Below, in pieces: positions 1-9,867 of a stretch of 64,000 bases of DNA. Origin of the DNA: Chitinophaga sedimenti (lineage in GTDB: Bacteria; Bacteroidota; Bacteroidia; Chitinophagales; Chitinophagaceae); contig NZ_JAKUKA010000001.1 in assembly GCF_023156195.1 (NCBI RefSeq), positions 186,001 through 250,000 on the forward strand. The letters are read 5' to 3'. The stretch's first letter is position 1. Each line of letters opens with the position of its first letter. A model generated the notes under the pieces. It saw nothing but the letters and a program-made list of their open reading frames with translations, was not told where the DNA came from and ran no database searches. The translations under genes were made by a program, and so were the position numbers.

Positions 1-706
1 ACGGACAAAAGGCGGAAGCCAGCATGCCGTACGTTTCTGCTACGGGCGTGCTCAAACTTAAACCCGGATTGTATTTTACCGGTACCGGCATCCGCCTCCT
101 GAATGATTCAAATTCGGTGGTTTCTGCCTCCGCCGCCGGCATCGGCTGGTCGTTTCCGTTAGGCAAAAAGCTCAGTGCCGATCTCAGTTACAGCCATACT
201 TTCTATCCATCCAATTCGCCGTTCCTCCAAGCCTCCAACCCAGACAACTTCAGCGCCACGCTGGCGTATGACTGGTGGATGAATACTTCCATCAACGCGG
301 ATTATATGATGGGGAAAAGTCAGCACGATATTTTTACAACGCTGGGCACGGAAAAGCAGATCAACCTGGGTAGCTTCGGTCCCAAAGACCTGATCACGCT
401 CACTCCTTCGGTGGACGTAACCGCGGGTACGCAACATTTCTACGAAACGTATGTTACCGAAAAGCGGCTGCGCGATAGTCTGCTGGCGATTTACTGCCAG
501 GGTATCCCAGTCAGCCCGAAACAAAAACAGTGACGAATACCAGCTTCGATATCATCTCCTATAACTTCCGTGTACCACTGGCTTATAACCGCCAGCATAT
601 GATGCTGGAAGCGGCGTACCAGTTATCGGTACTCGGGCAAAAGGCACAAACCGGCGCAGGTACGGCGAATTCCTTCTTTTCTTTCAGCTTTTATTACCAG
701 TTCTGA
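1..706 (+). CDS. Outer-membrane beta-barrel protein, C-terminal part (5' end outside window)
   Basis: The frame is already open at base 3, so the start lies upstream of the window. The protein shows alternating aromatic and polar residues typical of amphipathic beta-strands and ends in Phe (FYYQF), the usual last residue of outer-membrane barrels. The first frame stops at 533, but another frame reads on from about 485 (PGYPSQPETK, then SYNFRVPLAYN) to TGA 704-706. I read this as one gene with a base lost or gained near 478-490. Its stop overlaps the ATG of the response regulator (TGATG), so the three genes are probably one operon and the barrel may belong to the process the two-component system controls. 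The family cannot be named from this fragment. Confidence 0.6.
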
Positions 707-1376
707 TGAAGGTATTGATTATAGAAGACGAAAGGGCGATGGCAGCCGAAATGGAAGTGTTCCTGAAGAAGTATTATGTATGTGACCTGGCGTATAACGC
801 GCGGCAGGGGCTGCAAAAGATGGAGGAGAATCAATATGATTTCATCCTGCTGGATCTCGGGCTGCCCGATAAAGACGGACTTGCGGTATTGCAGGAGGCC
901 CGAAAAAATTGCCCGGACGCTTCCTGCATCATTCTTACCGCACGCGGACAAATCGAAGACCGGATCAGGGGCTGGACCTCGGCGCTGATGATTATCTTCC
1001 GAAACCTTTTTCGCTGCTGGAGTTGCAGTCGCGCATGCAGGCGATTGCACGACGTAAATTCGGGTTGAATGATAATACCGTGGAACTGGGCGATTTTAAA
1101 GTAGATTTAAACAAGCGCTCCGTGTTTTTCGAGAAAGAAGAAATTGCCTTATCGCGCAAGGAGTTCGATCTGCTGAGTTATATGTTGCTGCATAAAAACA
1201 GGCCGCTCACACGTATGCAGCTGAGCGAGCATATCTGGGGCAACTTTTCGGACGACGAATACGATTCTAATTATATCGATGTGCATATTAAAAACATCCG
1301 CAGGAAATTGTCTGCTTTTGGAACGGTGGAATGGTTGCAGACAATCCGCCATGTAGGGTATAAAATCAAAATCTAG
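706..1376 (+). CDS. OmpR/PhoB-type response regulator (frame broken near 970)
   Basis: DNA-binding response regulator. The receiver domain (about residues 1-115) has the acidic pocket IIEDE at residues 5-9, the phospho-acceptor Asp50 in LLDLGLPDKDG and the conserved Lys in LPKPF. The C-terminal winged helix carries SRKEFDLLSYML, HIWG and the closing VGYKI typical of Trans_reg_C. The frame breaks at a run of four G (968-971): one extra G gives R-G-L-D-L-G-A-D-D-Y, the expected family sequence, so the split is probably a sequencing error. The ATG at 706 overlaps the preceding stop, and the kinase starts 1 base after the TAG. The pair forms a complete two-component system. Confidence 0.9.
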
Positions 1377-1377
1377 C

Positions 1378-2703
1378 TTGAAGCTATTTACCAAACTTAC
1401 GCTGTTCATTACACTGTCGAAACTGGCGGTGGTACTGCTTTTTGTGATGCTGTTGCCCTCTTTGGTGGATGGTGTTGCCAGCCGTTACAATGACTATTAT
1501 CTCAGCCAGCAGAAGAACAAAGTGCTCCGCGTTATCAACAAAAATGGGATTGACTTTTATTTGCAGGGTGAACCGGATTACGGCAGTTACACGATGTTGA
1601 AGGAGGAATACATCTCCCTGGAACCCGCCGGCAAAAACATTTTGCCCGATACGATCGCGACGCTGCGCAGGGTGGTGGAGGAAGATACGCTGACCTACCG
1701 GATCCTTACGCACGTGTTTTCCTACAATAATAAAAGTTATATACTGGAAGTTGGTAAAACAGTATCCAGCATTGGCCAGTATAACCGGCCGTTACAGAAG
1801 ATGGCGCTGTACGTTTTGGTGGGGCTTATCGTCATTACCATTGTGATTGATCTTGTGTTTACACGGTTGTTGTTGCGGCCTTTAGGTGTGATTATCAGTA
1901 ACCGCCTGCTCCACCGCAAGTTTCCTTTCAAGGACCATGCGCCGCCGATTAAAACATCTACCACCGACTTCAAATACCTCGACGCTTCGCTGGTAGACCT
2001 GATGGATAAAATCCGCGAAGCCTTTGAAAAGGAGCGGGAATTTACCTCCAATGCCTCGCATGAATTAATGACGCCGGTAAGCATCCTTCAAACCAAAATG
2101 GAGAATATGTTGGTGGACGGGGAATTGAGCGAAGAAATGGAAAAACAGGTGTTGGGGATGATGAAAACGCTGAACCGCCTGAAGAAAATCGTGAACTCGC
2201 TGCTGTTCATCTCCCGCATTGAAAATGATCAGTTTCCCAAGGCGGATACTTTTGCCGTGCATACATTGTTGGAAGAAGTGATGGAAGAACTGCATCACCG
2301 GCTGGCCGACAAGGACCTTCAATACACGGTGAATGTGTCCCGCAACGCTATTTTGCGCGGACAAAACCACGATCTTATATTTCAACTGATTTATAACCTG
2401 CTGAACAACGCGATCCGTTATAACCGCGAGGGCGGCGCGATCATTGTCAGCGATTCGTACAAAGCCGGTGAGCCTTACCGGTTGTCGTTGCGCGACACGG
2501 GCATCGGTATTCCGGAACAGGAGCAGACGCACATTTTTAACCGCTTTAAAAAGGTGGAGAAGTCCGGTAACGAAGGCTATGGACTGGGATTGTCGATCGT
2601 AAGCACCATTGCCCGTTACCACAACATCCAGCTGGAGGTGAGCTCTAAAGTGGGAGAGGGTTCCGTGTTTACATTGATCTTTCCCGAAGAATCCCTGGTT
2701 TAA
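1378..2703 (+). CDS. Sensor histidine kinase
   Basis: Membrane histidine kinase of 441 residues, intact, partner of the response regulator immediately upstream. Two hydrophobic segments (about residues 8-30 and 142-166) flank a periplasmic sensor region of roughly 110 residues. The HisKA box SHELMTP places the phosphorylated His at residue 228. The ATPase domain shows the N box (NLLNNAIRYN), G1 box (DTGIGIP) and G2 box (GYGLGLSIV). The start is TTG at 1378, one base after the regulator stop; no better in-frame ATG lies nearby, so the start is slightly uncertain. The signal is unknown. The gene ends convergently with yjbQ, and the two stop codons overlap. Confidence 0.92.
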   Translation: MKLFTKLTLFITLSKLAVVLLFVMLLPSLVDGVASRYNDYYLSQQKNKVLRVINKNGIDFYLQGEPDYGSYTMLKEEYISLEPAGKNILPDTIATLRRVVEEDTLTYRILTHVFSYNNKSYILEVGKTVSSIGQYNRPLQKMALYVLVGLIVITIVIDLVFTRLLLRPLGVIISNRLLHRKFPFKDHAPPIKTSTTDFKYLDASLVDLMDKIREAFEKEREFTSNASHELMTPVSILQTKMENMLVDGELSEEMEKQVLGMMKTLNRLKKIVNSLLFISRIENDQFPKADTFAVHTLLEEVMEELHHRLADKDLQYTVNVSRNAILRGQNHDLIFQLIYNLLNNAIRYNREGGAIIVSDSYKAGEPYRLSLRDTGIGIPEQEQTHIFNRFKKVEKSGNEGYGLGLSIVSTIARYHNIQLEVSSKVGEGSVFTLIFPEESLV

Positions 2704-3122
2704 ACGCCCCAGGCAGTAATTACTAATCTTCTTGCACCGCCGTAGTCGCGGTGTTCGCATAAATAAATGCCCTGCCATGTACCGAGCGCCGGCCGGCCGT
2801 TATGCACCGGTATCAGTACCGAACTGCCCAGCATTGCTGCTTTCAGGTGTGCTGGCATATCGTCCGGACCTTCATCGTTGTGCAGGTAATCGGGATCGTT
2901 TTGGGGGACGGCCTTGTTGAAGAATGTTTCGAAGTCTTTGCGAACAGTAGGATCTGCGTTTTCGTTGATAGTTAACGAGGCGGAGGTATGCTGAATGAAC
3001 ACCTGCAACATACCCGTTTTTATTTCGGACAGCTGCGGCAAGGCGTGCAGTATTTCTGCTGTAATAATATGAAAACCGCGCTTACGGGCGCCGAGTTGAA
3101 TAATCTGCTGAAACATTTTCAT
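2700..3122 (-). CDS. yjbQ: YjbQ family protein (UPF0047, secondary thiamine-phosphate synthase type)
   Basis: Small cytosolic protein of 140 residues matching the YjbQ/UPF0047 family in length and motifs: HTSASLTINENADP near residue 45, DYLHNDEGPDDMPAHLK near 78-94, and the closing GTWQGIYLCEHRD. Members have weak thiamine-phosphate synthase activity in vitro, but the physiological role is unsettled. The frame is intact. The start is ATG 3122 or the second Met two codons later. Its TAA overlaps the TAA of the convergent histidine kinase, so no terminator separates the two genes. Upstream lies the terminator of the NlpE/META gene, so this gene probably has its own promoter in the short gap around 3123-3146. 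Confidence 0.9.
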   Translation of the reverse strand: MKMFQQIIQLGARKRGFHIITAEILHALPQLSEIKTGMLQVFIQHTSASLTINENADPTVRKDFETFFNKAVPQNDPDYLHNDEGPDDMPAHLKAAMLGSSVLIPVHNGRPALGTWQGIYLCEHRDYGGARRLVITAWGV

Positions 3123-3146
3123 ACTGCTAATTTAGGCATTCAAAGC

Positions 3147-3171
3147 AAAACGCCCGTTCATCACGGGCGTT
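3147..3171 (-). terminator. Intrinsic terminator of the NlpE/META lipoprotein gene
   Basis: A perfect 9-bp stem (AACGCCCGT, 3149-3157, with ACGGGCGTT, 3163-3171) closes a 5-base loop. Read on the minus strand it is followed by TTTTG and lies 7 bases after the stop codon of the lipoprotein gene. Confidence 0.8.
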
Positions 3172-3177
3172 CGGTAT

Positions 3178-4312
3178 TTATTTGCGGCCTTTCACACCCG
3201 GATCAACTTTTCCTTTTTTAAATGTCATTTTCGTATCGCCTTCGCCGAGGAAGAGTACTTCGCCATCCAGCAGGTAGGCTACTTTTTGTCCGGTCAGCAG
3301 CTTAAGATATTGTGATTCCACTTCCAGGCCGGGGCAGGCCATTTCTGTAGATACCAGTTGGCCAAATACCAGCTGGCCATTTTCCAGTTTCACTTTACCG
3401 CCAAAACGATTGCAACCGCCGTACCCATACGCCTGTTCTTCCGCCAGCTGCAGTTCCAGTGTAGGGCGGCCGTTGGGCGATGCTTTCGGGTCAATGGTTT
3501 TATCGCCGATCTTTTCCAGCTCCCACAGTGCATTGAGACGGTAGGCGCCGATGAATTGTCCGCAGCCGGTGTACTGTTTATAATCTTTGTCTGCCTTCTG
3601 TTTCACATCCACCACCACACGGTAGCTGCGTGTTTCGCCCGACATATCATCGGTGCAGGTCTGGCGGAACAGTTGTACCGTCAGCGCGCCCTGTTCGTTT
3701 TCCGCGTGGTACCTGGTAACAGGCGCATCGGCTGCACGTTCGCCTTTGCCGGCGGGTACAGAGATATCCAGTCCGTCTACATTTTTGAAGTGCATAGACT
3801 TATCAAAATCAATTTCAACCGACCAGAAAGGTTCGTTGCCACCGCCGACGAAGTCCGTACCATTCAGCGCCTGTGCGTTCGCAATCGCCGGGTTGGTTTC
3901 GATGGTGGTTTTCTCCAGCTTATATTTTGATGCGTGGGTGGAGTTGATGGATTTGGCGTCCCTGGTCGAGTATTTCGAGTTTTTCGCCACGGTAGGCCAG
4001 GAATTTCGTTTGCCCGGATATATTATGGAGGGTCACGAGGCTGTCGGCACTCATTTCCCAGGTACCTTTATCCACGAACGCGTCGCCGGGTTTGCCTAAG
4101 TAGATAGATCGTTCGTAGAACGTATCATTGGGCTGTAGTTGCAGGAGGTAGGCGATACCTTCGCAATCGGCGCAGGGGATTTCGCCTTTCCAGTTGGCGG
4201 CGGCGGCTTGTTTCAGGGCATCCGGGGCGGGCGTGGCGCCGCTTTTGGGAGCGCTGCCGTTACAGGCCAGTAGCGTGAAGGCCAGGAGGGCCGGGAAAAG
4301 GAGTTTTGTCAT
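3178..4312 (-). CDS. NlpE-N / COG3650 / META-domain lipoprotein (frame broken at 3960-3962)
   Basis: Envelope lipoprotein with three parts. A signal peptide ends in the lipobox LLAC. An NlpE-like N-terminal domain has the paired cysteines CADCEG and the GTWEMSADSLVTL strand pattern. A middle section begins GTDFVGGGNEPFWSVEID, as in COG3650 proteins. The last ~100 residues are META/HslJ-like (CNRFGGKV, STEMACPG, YLLDGEVLFL). NlpE and META proteins are linked to copper or envelope stress and heat/novobiocin resistance, but the role here is not known. The frame breaks at a C3 run: one more base gives LEILDQGDAKSIN...YKLEK, the normal end of an NlpE domain, so two apparent ORFs are one gene. No partner genes are evident. 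Confidence 0.8.
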
Positions 4313-4403
4313 TGCGTGTTTATTTTTAGGTTTCCAGGGTCTAAAGGTAACAGATGTTGCAAAAATACAGCCAGTATCAGGAAGTGCACTTTTTTGCCCT
4401 CAT

Positions 4404-4422
4404 CCATCCTGTACCATCCTGT
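4404..4422. repeat. Short tandem direct repeat
   Basis: CCATCCTGT occurs twice, separated by one base, in the 169-base gap between the lipoprotein gene and the sigma factor. It could be a binding site for a regulator of either divergent gene; nothing else supports that. Confidence 0.3.
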
Positions 4423-4450
4423 TCAGGCTAGGAGGGTATAAATAATTTGC

Positions 4451-4458
4451 TAAGTTTA
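4451..4458 (+). promoter_or_regulatory. Possible -7 element of the locus 1 sigma gene
   Basis: TAAGTTTA resembles the Bacteroidota -7 box (TAnnTTTG) and lies 23 bases before the TTG start. The same context, TAA(G/T)TTTATACC, recurs before the locus 5 sigma gene. I see no convincing TTTG -33 element. Confidence 0.3.
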
Positions 4459-4481
4459 TACCACCAAAGCCACCTTTCACT

Positions 4482-5047
4482 TTGTCCGATTCACGTTATA
4501 ACGACCAATTGATGCTGACGCAAATGGCTGCAGGGAGCGAAAGTGCTTTCTGTGCTTTGTTTGATGTGTATTGGCACAAAGTATACAGCACCGCTTTACT
4601 CTTCACCCACGCCGGACCCATGGCGCAGGATATTGCCCAGGAAGTGTTTTTGCAACTATGGCAACGCCGGGAAACGGTTGCCGATATCCGGGATGTGAAT
4701 AGCTATCTTTTTATCAGCGCACGCAATCTTATTTTTAAGAAGATGAGCCGCCTGAAACTCGAAGATGCTTATCATCAATACCTCGCTGGTCAGCCCAGTA
4801 CCGAAACCGGGGATGCTGGTGTCAACACAGAATATAAAGAGTTGCGTTCCATCCTGGAAACCGCTATCCGCAAACTGCCCCCGCAACAGCAAAAGGCATT
4901 CCGCCTAAGCCGTGAAGGTGGATTAAGTCACGAGGAAATCAGTCTCCAGATGGGCGTTAGCCGCGCGGCGGTGAAAGATTACATCGTGCGTTCCCTTTCC
5001 TTTTGAAGAAGTATTTACGCGAACACGCCCTCTCCATTTTTTTCTAA
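4482..5047 (+). CDS. FecI-type ECF sigma factor, locus 1 (frame broken at 5001-5004)
   Basis: ECF sigma factor directing RNA polymerase to the promoters of its own susCD locus, held by the FecR gene that follows. Sigma region 2 is seen as DIAQEVFLQLWQRRE; region 4 as LPPQQQKAFRLSREGG and HEEISLQMGVSRAAVK. The start is TTG at 4482 (M-S-D-S-R); no ATG fits. The frame as written stops at 5006 after SLSF, but adding one T to the T4 run at 5001-5004 continues SLSFLKKYLREH, the normal family ending, to TAA at 5045-5047 with a hydrophobic tail (ALSIFF). I use that end. Confidence 0.88.
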
Positions 5048-5119
5048 AAATATTTTTAAACCGGCACTTCCTATCTTCCTTTTCAGCGGTCTTTATTGGA
5101 AAGGCCCATTCCAGCTGTT

Positions 5120-6301
5120 ATGAAAGAAGCGGATTTTCTGATATTGATGGAAAAGTACGTAGCGAACGAACTCTCGAAAGCGGAGTTTGAAAAGCTGTGG
5201 AATGCTGTCCGTGAACCTGGGCATCGTGCCACTGGACAAAATTCATGCACCGCATGTGGGAGGAGGCCGGCCATGGCGAACAGGATGCGCTGTTGAAGGC
5301 GGAAATGCTGCAGCAAATACAGAATGCTCCTGAAGATGCACGCCGGAAAAGCCGTATTCGCAGACTTTCCTGGTGGGCTGCTGCAGCCTGTGTGGCAGGG
5401 CTCTCCACTGCTTTCTTTATGTTGAAGCAGGATAAGGCCGCGGCGCCCATAGTCGAAAGCCGACCTGCGAACGCTGCCTCCAGCGAAATACGCCCCGGCC
5501 GCCAGCAGGCGATGCTGACATTGGCAGATGGTACCGTGGTGGAATTGGACAGCGCCTCGAACGGACTACTTGGCCAGCAGGGCAAAACACGCGTGACCAA
5601 ACTCGCGAACGGACAACTGGCATATCAACAACAGGGTGAATCAACCCAACCATTATATAATACGATGCGTACGCCCCGCGGCGGCCAATACCAGGTATTG
5701 TTACCCGATGGCACCAAAGCATGGCTGAACGCGGCATCCTCACTCACCTATCCCGTGGCATTCCTAAAAAATGAACGGCGCGTAAAAGTAACAGGAGAAG
5801 TGTATTTTGAAGTCGCGGCCGGCAACCCGCACGCTCCGTTTATCGTGGAAGTTACCGGCATGCGCGAGCAACCCGATTTCGAAGTAAAGGTGCTGGGCAC
5901 CACCTTTAATATTAATGCTTACGAAGATGAAGGTCCGGCCGAAGCCACGCTGCTCAGCGGTGCGGTAGTACTGGCGCGGGAAGGTGTGCAGGTAGGCCCT
6001 GCGGCCGGGTGAACAGGCTGTAATGGGCACTACCATTCAACAACGCCGGCCGGAAGATATTGAGCAGGTGATTGCACGGAAGGACGGATACTTTAAATTT
6101 ACACAGGCCGACGTGGGAGCCGTGATGCGACAGGCAGCGCGATGGTACGATGTGTCGGTTGTGTACCCCAATGGCGTACCGCCGGATGTTTTCAGCGGAA
6201 CGCTGCCCCGGAACGTAAGCCTGGAGAAATTCTTACAAATATTAGTGTACAGCGATATAAAAGCTACGATTAAAGATCGCCAGGTAATAATAGTGCAGTA
6301 A
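5120..6301 (+). CDS. FecR anti-sigma factor, locus 1 (two frame breaks)
   Basis: Inner-membrane anti-sigma factor of the FecR type, paired with the sigma gene 70 bases upstream. The N-terminal cytosolic segment (MKEADFLILMEKYVANELS) is the sigma-binding part, a Trp/Ala-rich transmembrane helix follows (WWAAAACVAGLS), then the FecR domain (TPRGGQYQVLLPDGTKAWLN, GEVYFEVA, VLGTTFNINAY) and a DUF4974 domain (ARWYDVSVVYPNGVPP, LPRNVSLEKFLQIL). Breaks lie near 5222-5232 and at 5997-5999, where removing one C restores LRPGEQAVMG. With both corrected the protein is about 393 residues, normal for the family. Confidence 0.88.
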
Positions 6302-6343
6302 TCAATCGAAATCAATATAAAACAAAATGGGTGAGCACAAAAA

Positions 6344-6370
6344 AGCCGGAAGTACGGGGTACTGCCGGCT
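6344..6370. promoter_or_regulatory. fecR-susC spacer hairpin, locus 1
   Basis: AGCCGG (6344-6349) pairs with CCGGCT (6365-6370), and after one mismatch AGTAC pairs with GTACT around a GGG loop. It is preceded by A6 (6339-6344) and not followed by a T tract, so only the minus strand has intrinsic terminator form. It lies 70 bases before the susC start and has counterparts in the other four loci. Confidence 0.7.
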
Positions 6371-6440
6371 ATATAGGGCACCCTTTTGTCCAGCTACTTG
6401 ACAACCAGAACAGGGGAATTCCCCAACAAACCACTAAGTT

Positions 6441-9400
6441 ATGAAATTTAAATTCAGCCATTCCACTAAAAAGGGTCGCGGCAACCTATTGCTGTCCCGG
6501 CTGCGGCCTGTCGGAAAAACGATCTTGGTTATGAAGCTCACAACGTTATTGTTGCTAACAGCATTGCTACAGACGAAGGCCAACGCCTATAGTCAGCAGA
6601 TTACCCTGCGCGTGAAAAACACGCCGCTTGATAAAGTCTGTGCGCAGATCAGCCGGCAAAGCGGCTATCACTTCTTTTTTAATGAAAGATTGGTAAAAGA
6701 TGCGCGCAAAGTATCACTGGACCTGCAGGGCGTTAGCCTGCAACAGGCCCTGGACGCCTGTTTCTCCGGCCAGCCTTTTAATTACATTATTGTAGATAAT
6801 ACGGTAGTGGTGCGCAAAAAGAGCGATCCACCACCACTGATGCACCTGGCTGCGTCGCCGTTGGTACTGGTCGTTAAAGGCCGTGTGACCAACGAAAAAG
6901 GAGAGCCGCTGCCCGGCGCCAGCGTGAAGCTGAAGAACAGCACCAAGGGCGCCACATCGGACGCGAAAGGGGAATTTAACTTCACCGTTCCGGATGGCAC
7001 CACCGTGGAGCTGGAAATCACCATGCTCGGATTTAAAACGCAGGCGATGACTCCGTCCGACCCCGCTAATGTGGTGATCGTACTGAAAGAAGAAGCCACT
7101 ACGCTCGATAACCTCGTGGTGATCGGTTACGGTACCACCCGCAGGCAGGACTTCACCGGTTCGGTAGCTTCCGTGAAAATGGAAGGCTCGCCCATCGCCA
7201 GCCTGCCGAATATGAACATCTGGAAGCGCTGAAGGGCAACGTATCCGGCCTGAGTGTAGGTGCTGCCAACACCGCGGGCGGACAACCCTCCATGATGATC
7301 CGTGGTCAGAACTCCATCAGTGGTAATAATGATCCGCTGATCGTGCTGGACGGGGTAGTGTTCCTCGGCAGCATCGGCGACATCAACCCGAACGATATTG
7401 CCAGCGTGGACGTGCTGAAAGATGCGACATCCGCCGCTGCATACGGATCCCGTTCCGCGAACGGGGTAATCGCCATTACGACTAAAAAAGGGCGTGTAGG
7501 CAAACCCGTTATCTCCTTCAATACCTCTACCGGTTTCCAGAAATGGCAGAATCAGCCGGTGATGATGACCGGCAAGGAATGGATCGATGTGGTGAATGCC
7601 CGTAATAAATACACCCCGGGTTCTACCAACTGGCTCAAGCCGGGCGAGATCGCCAATATGAACGCCGGCCGTGAAACCGTGTGGCTGGACGAAGTGACCC
7701 GTACAGGCCTGATCCAGAGTTACCAGGCTGCTGTATCCGGCGCTACGCAGCAAACCAACTATTATATCTCTTCTTCTTTCGATCAGAATAAGGGAATCGT
7801 AAAAGGGGATGATTTTAAACGAGTGTCGGTACTGGCCAAACTGAATATGAATATTACCAGCTGGCTGGAAATTGGTGCGGATGGCGCTTACACTAAACGT
7901 GATTACTCCGGGTTCGCCGCTAACGTAGGCGAAGCGCAAACCATGTCGCCATACGGTGTGATGTACCGCGACAGTCTTGGTCATCTTGAAAAATATCCTT
8001 ACACGCAGTCGGCCATAAACCCGCTGTGGGGTGTGCAGGATGGCACCCGCAACAATATGGACGTTGGTAACAACTTCCGCCTCAATGCGCATGCCCTGGT
8101 AAGAGTGCCCTGGGTAGACGGATTAACCTACCGTTCTAACCTGATGCTGAACCTGGATAAAGACCGCACAGGTAACTTCTATAATGAAAAATATTTCGTA
8201 GCGGAAGGAGAGGGGCTGGCCCGATATTCACCCGCCACGATACAGGGTTTCCTGTCGCGGGCAAATGGTAATATCGAAAACTACAGCAAGTACAGTTATG
8301 TGATCGATAACATCCTGAGCTATAAGAAGACGTTCGGTAAACATTCCGTGGATGTAACAGGCGTATACACCCGTGACTACTGGAAAGAAGAGTGGGACAA
8401 TTCATCCGGCAGCGACTTCCAGGCGAATGGTAATACCGCACTGGGGATGTTTGGTTTGCAAACGGCTACGGTGCAGAAAGCTACTGTCAATATCGTTGAA
8501 AGGGCTAACATCGGTTACCTGGGCCGCCTGAGTTATGCGTACAACAACCGTTACTTCGTGACCGGATCTTATCGCCGGGATGGCGCATCGGTGTTCGGCG
8601 CCAATAACAAGTGGGCAGACTTTGCCGCAGCTGGCCTGGCGTGGCGGATTACAGAGGAAGATTTCATGAAGAACCTCCATTATCTCAATAACCTCAAACT
8701 GAAAGTATCCTGGGGACAAAACGGTAACCAGGGCGTAGGCCCGTATGGTACGCTTTCCCGCGTATCTAATGGTTCTTCGGGTGGCGTACGCTACGAATTT
8801 TCCAATTCTGCCAGCCAGATCTTTTATGGCCTGTACCAGAACTCTCTCGGCAACTCCGACCTGGGTTGGGAAACAACCGAATCATGGAACGCAGGGTTTG
8901 AGTCTTCCTGGTTCAACGATCGTTTGTTCGTAGACCTCGATATGTACAAATCCAAAACTACTGACCAGATCTTTACCCGCAACATCCCCGTAATGACAGG
9001 CTTCAAGACCATGCAGACGTCTATGGGGCAGGTAGATAATAAGGGTATTGAGATCACCCTAAGAAGTGTTAACATCAAACAGGCTGACTGGGGCTGGACT
9101 ACTGCCGTTACTTTCTGGCAGAACCGCAACAAGCTCGTGAAACTGTACGGTGAGGATAAAAACGGTGATGGTAAAGAAGATGACGACATTGCAAACAACC
9201 TGTTCATCGGTCATTCGCTGGGTGTAATATATGGATATGAGCAGACGGGTATTGTGCAGGTAGAAGATACTGCGTACATGCGTATTACCGGTGCGGCTGC
9301 AGGTGCGCCTATGTACCGCGACCTGGATAAAGTACAGGGCATTAGTGCGGCAGACCGTAAGATATTGGGTTATACACCGGACAACTTCCGTTTGAGCATG

Positions 9401-9849
9401 AGCAATACGGTCAACTACAAAAACTTCGATCTGTATGTGATGATTTCCGGCAACTTCGGTGGCAATGGTTACTATTTGAAGTCGAACAGCGCAGCGTACC
9501 TGACTTCCGGCACCGGTCGTTTCAACGACAATATGACTTCCAAACCTTACTGGACAGAGCAGAACAGGAGCAATACCTATCCTTCCGCTTTCTTTAGCGG
9601 AGATGGCAGGTTCCTTGGTTTACAGAACCGCACGTTCGTGAGGCTGCAGGACGTTACCTTATCCTACAGGTTGAAACAAAGCCTGCTGACGCCATTGCGC
9701 ATCAACTCCGCCAAGTTTTTCCTGACTGCGAAAAACCTGGCTACGTTTACCGACTGGTTCGGCGGCGATCCGGAAACCGGTACACCGGTACGGGAGAATA
9801 CTTTCCCGTTCCATCTACCTATTCATTCGGCGCCAATATCAGTTTCTAA
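6441..9849 (+). CDS. SusC-like TonB-dependent receptor, locus 1 (two frame breaks)
   Basis: Outer-membrane importer of about 1136 residues working with the SusD gene that follows. A 30-residue leader precedes the signal peptide (from MKLTTLLLLTALLQ). Then come an STN signalling domain (about 53-125), a carboxypeptidase-D-like Ig domain (145-220; GEPLPGASVKLK), the conserved VVIGYGT, a plug (YGSRSANGVIAITTKKG) and the barrel. The STN domain means ligand binding can be signalled to FecR. Breaks: near 7220 (one C restores NILEALKGNVSG) and in TTT before CCC near 9803-9806 (one T restores FPVPSTYSFGANISF, ending TAA 9847-9849). The TonB barrel ends in Phe as expected. Confidence 0.93.
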
Positions 9850-9867
9850 TCCACAACACGATCCATT

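Noticed and set aside
2065..2778. A 237-codon minus-strand frame over the histidine kinase and yjbQ
   Set aside because: It overlaps two convincing genes and has low-complexity, His/Arg-rich shadow-like sequence.
3358..3930. A 190-codon plus-strand frame over the META lipoprotein gene
   Set aside because: It is antisense to recognisable META and COG3650 sequence and is without motifs.
7127..8092. A 321-codon minus-strand open frame inside susC of locus 1
   Set aside because: Long antisense frames are common opposite GC-balanced SusC genes; its sequence shows no family features and the susC reading is certain.
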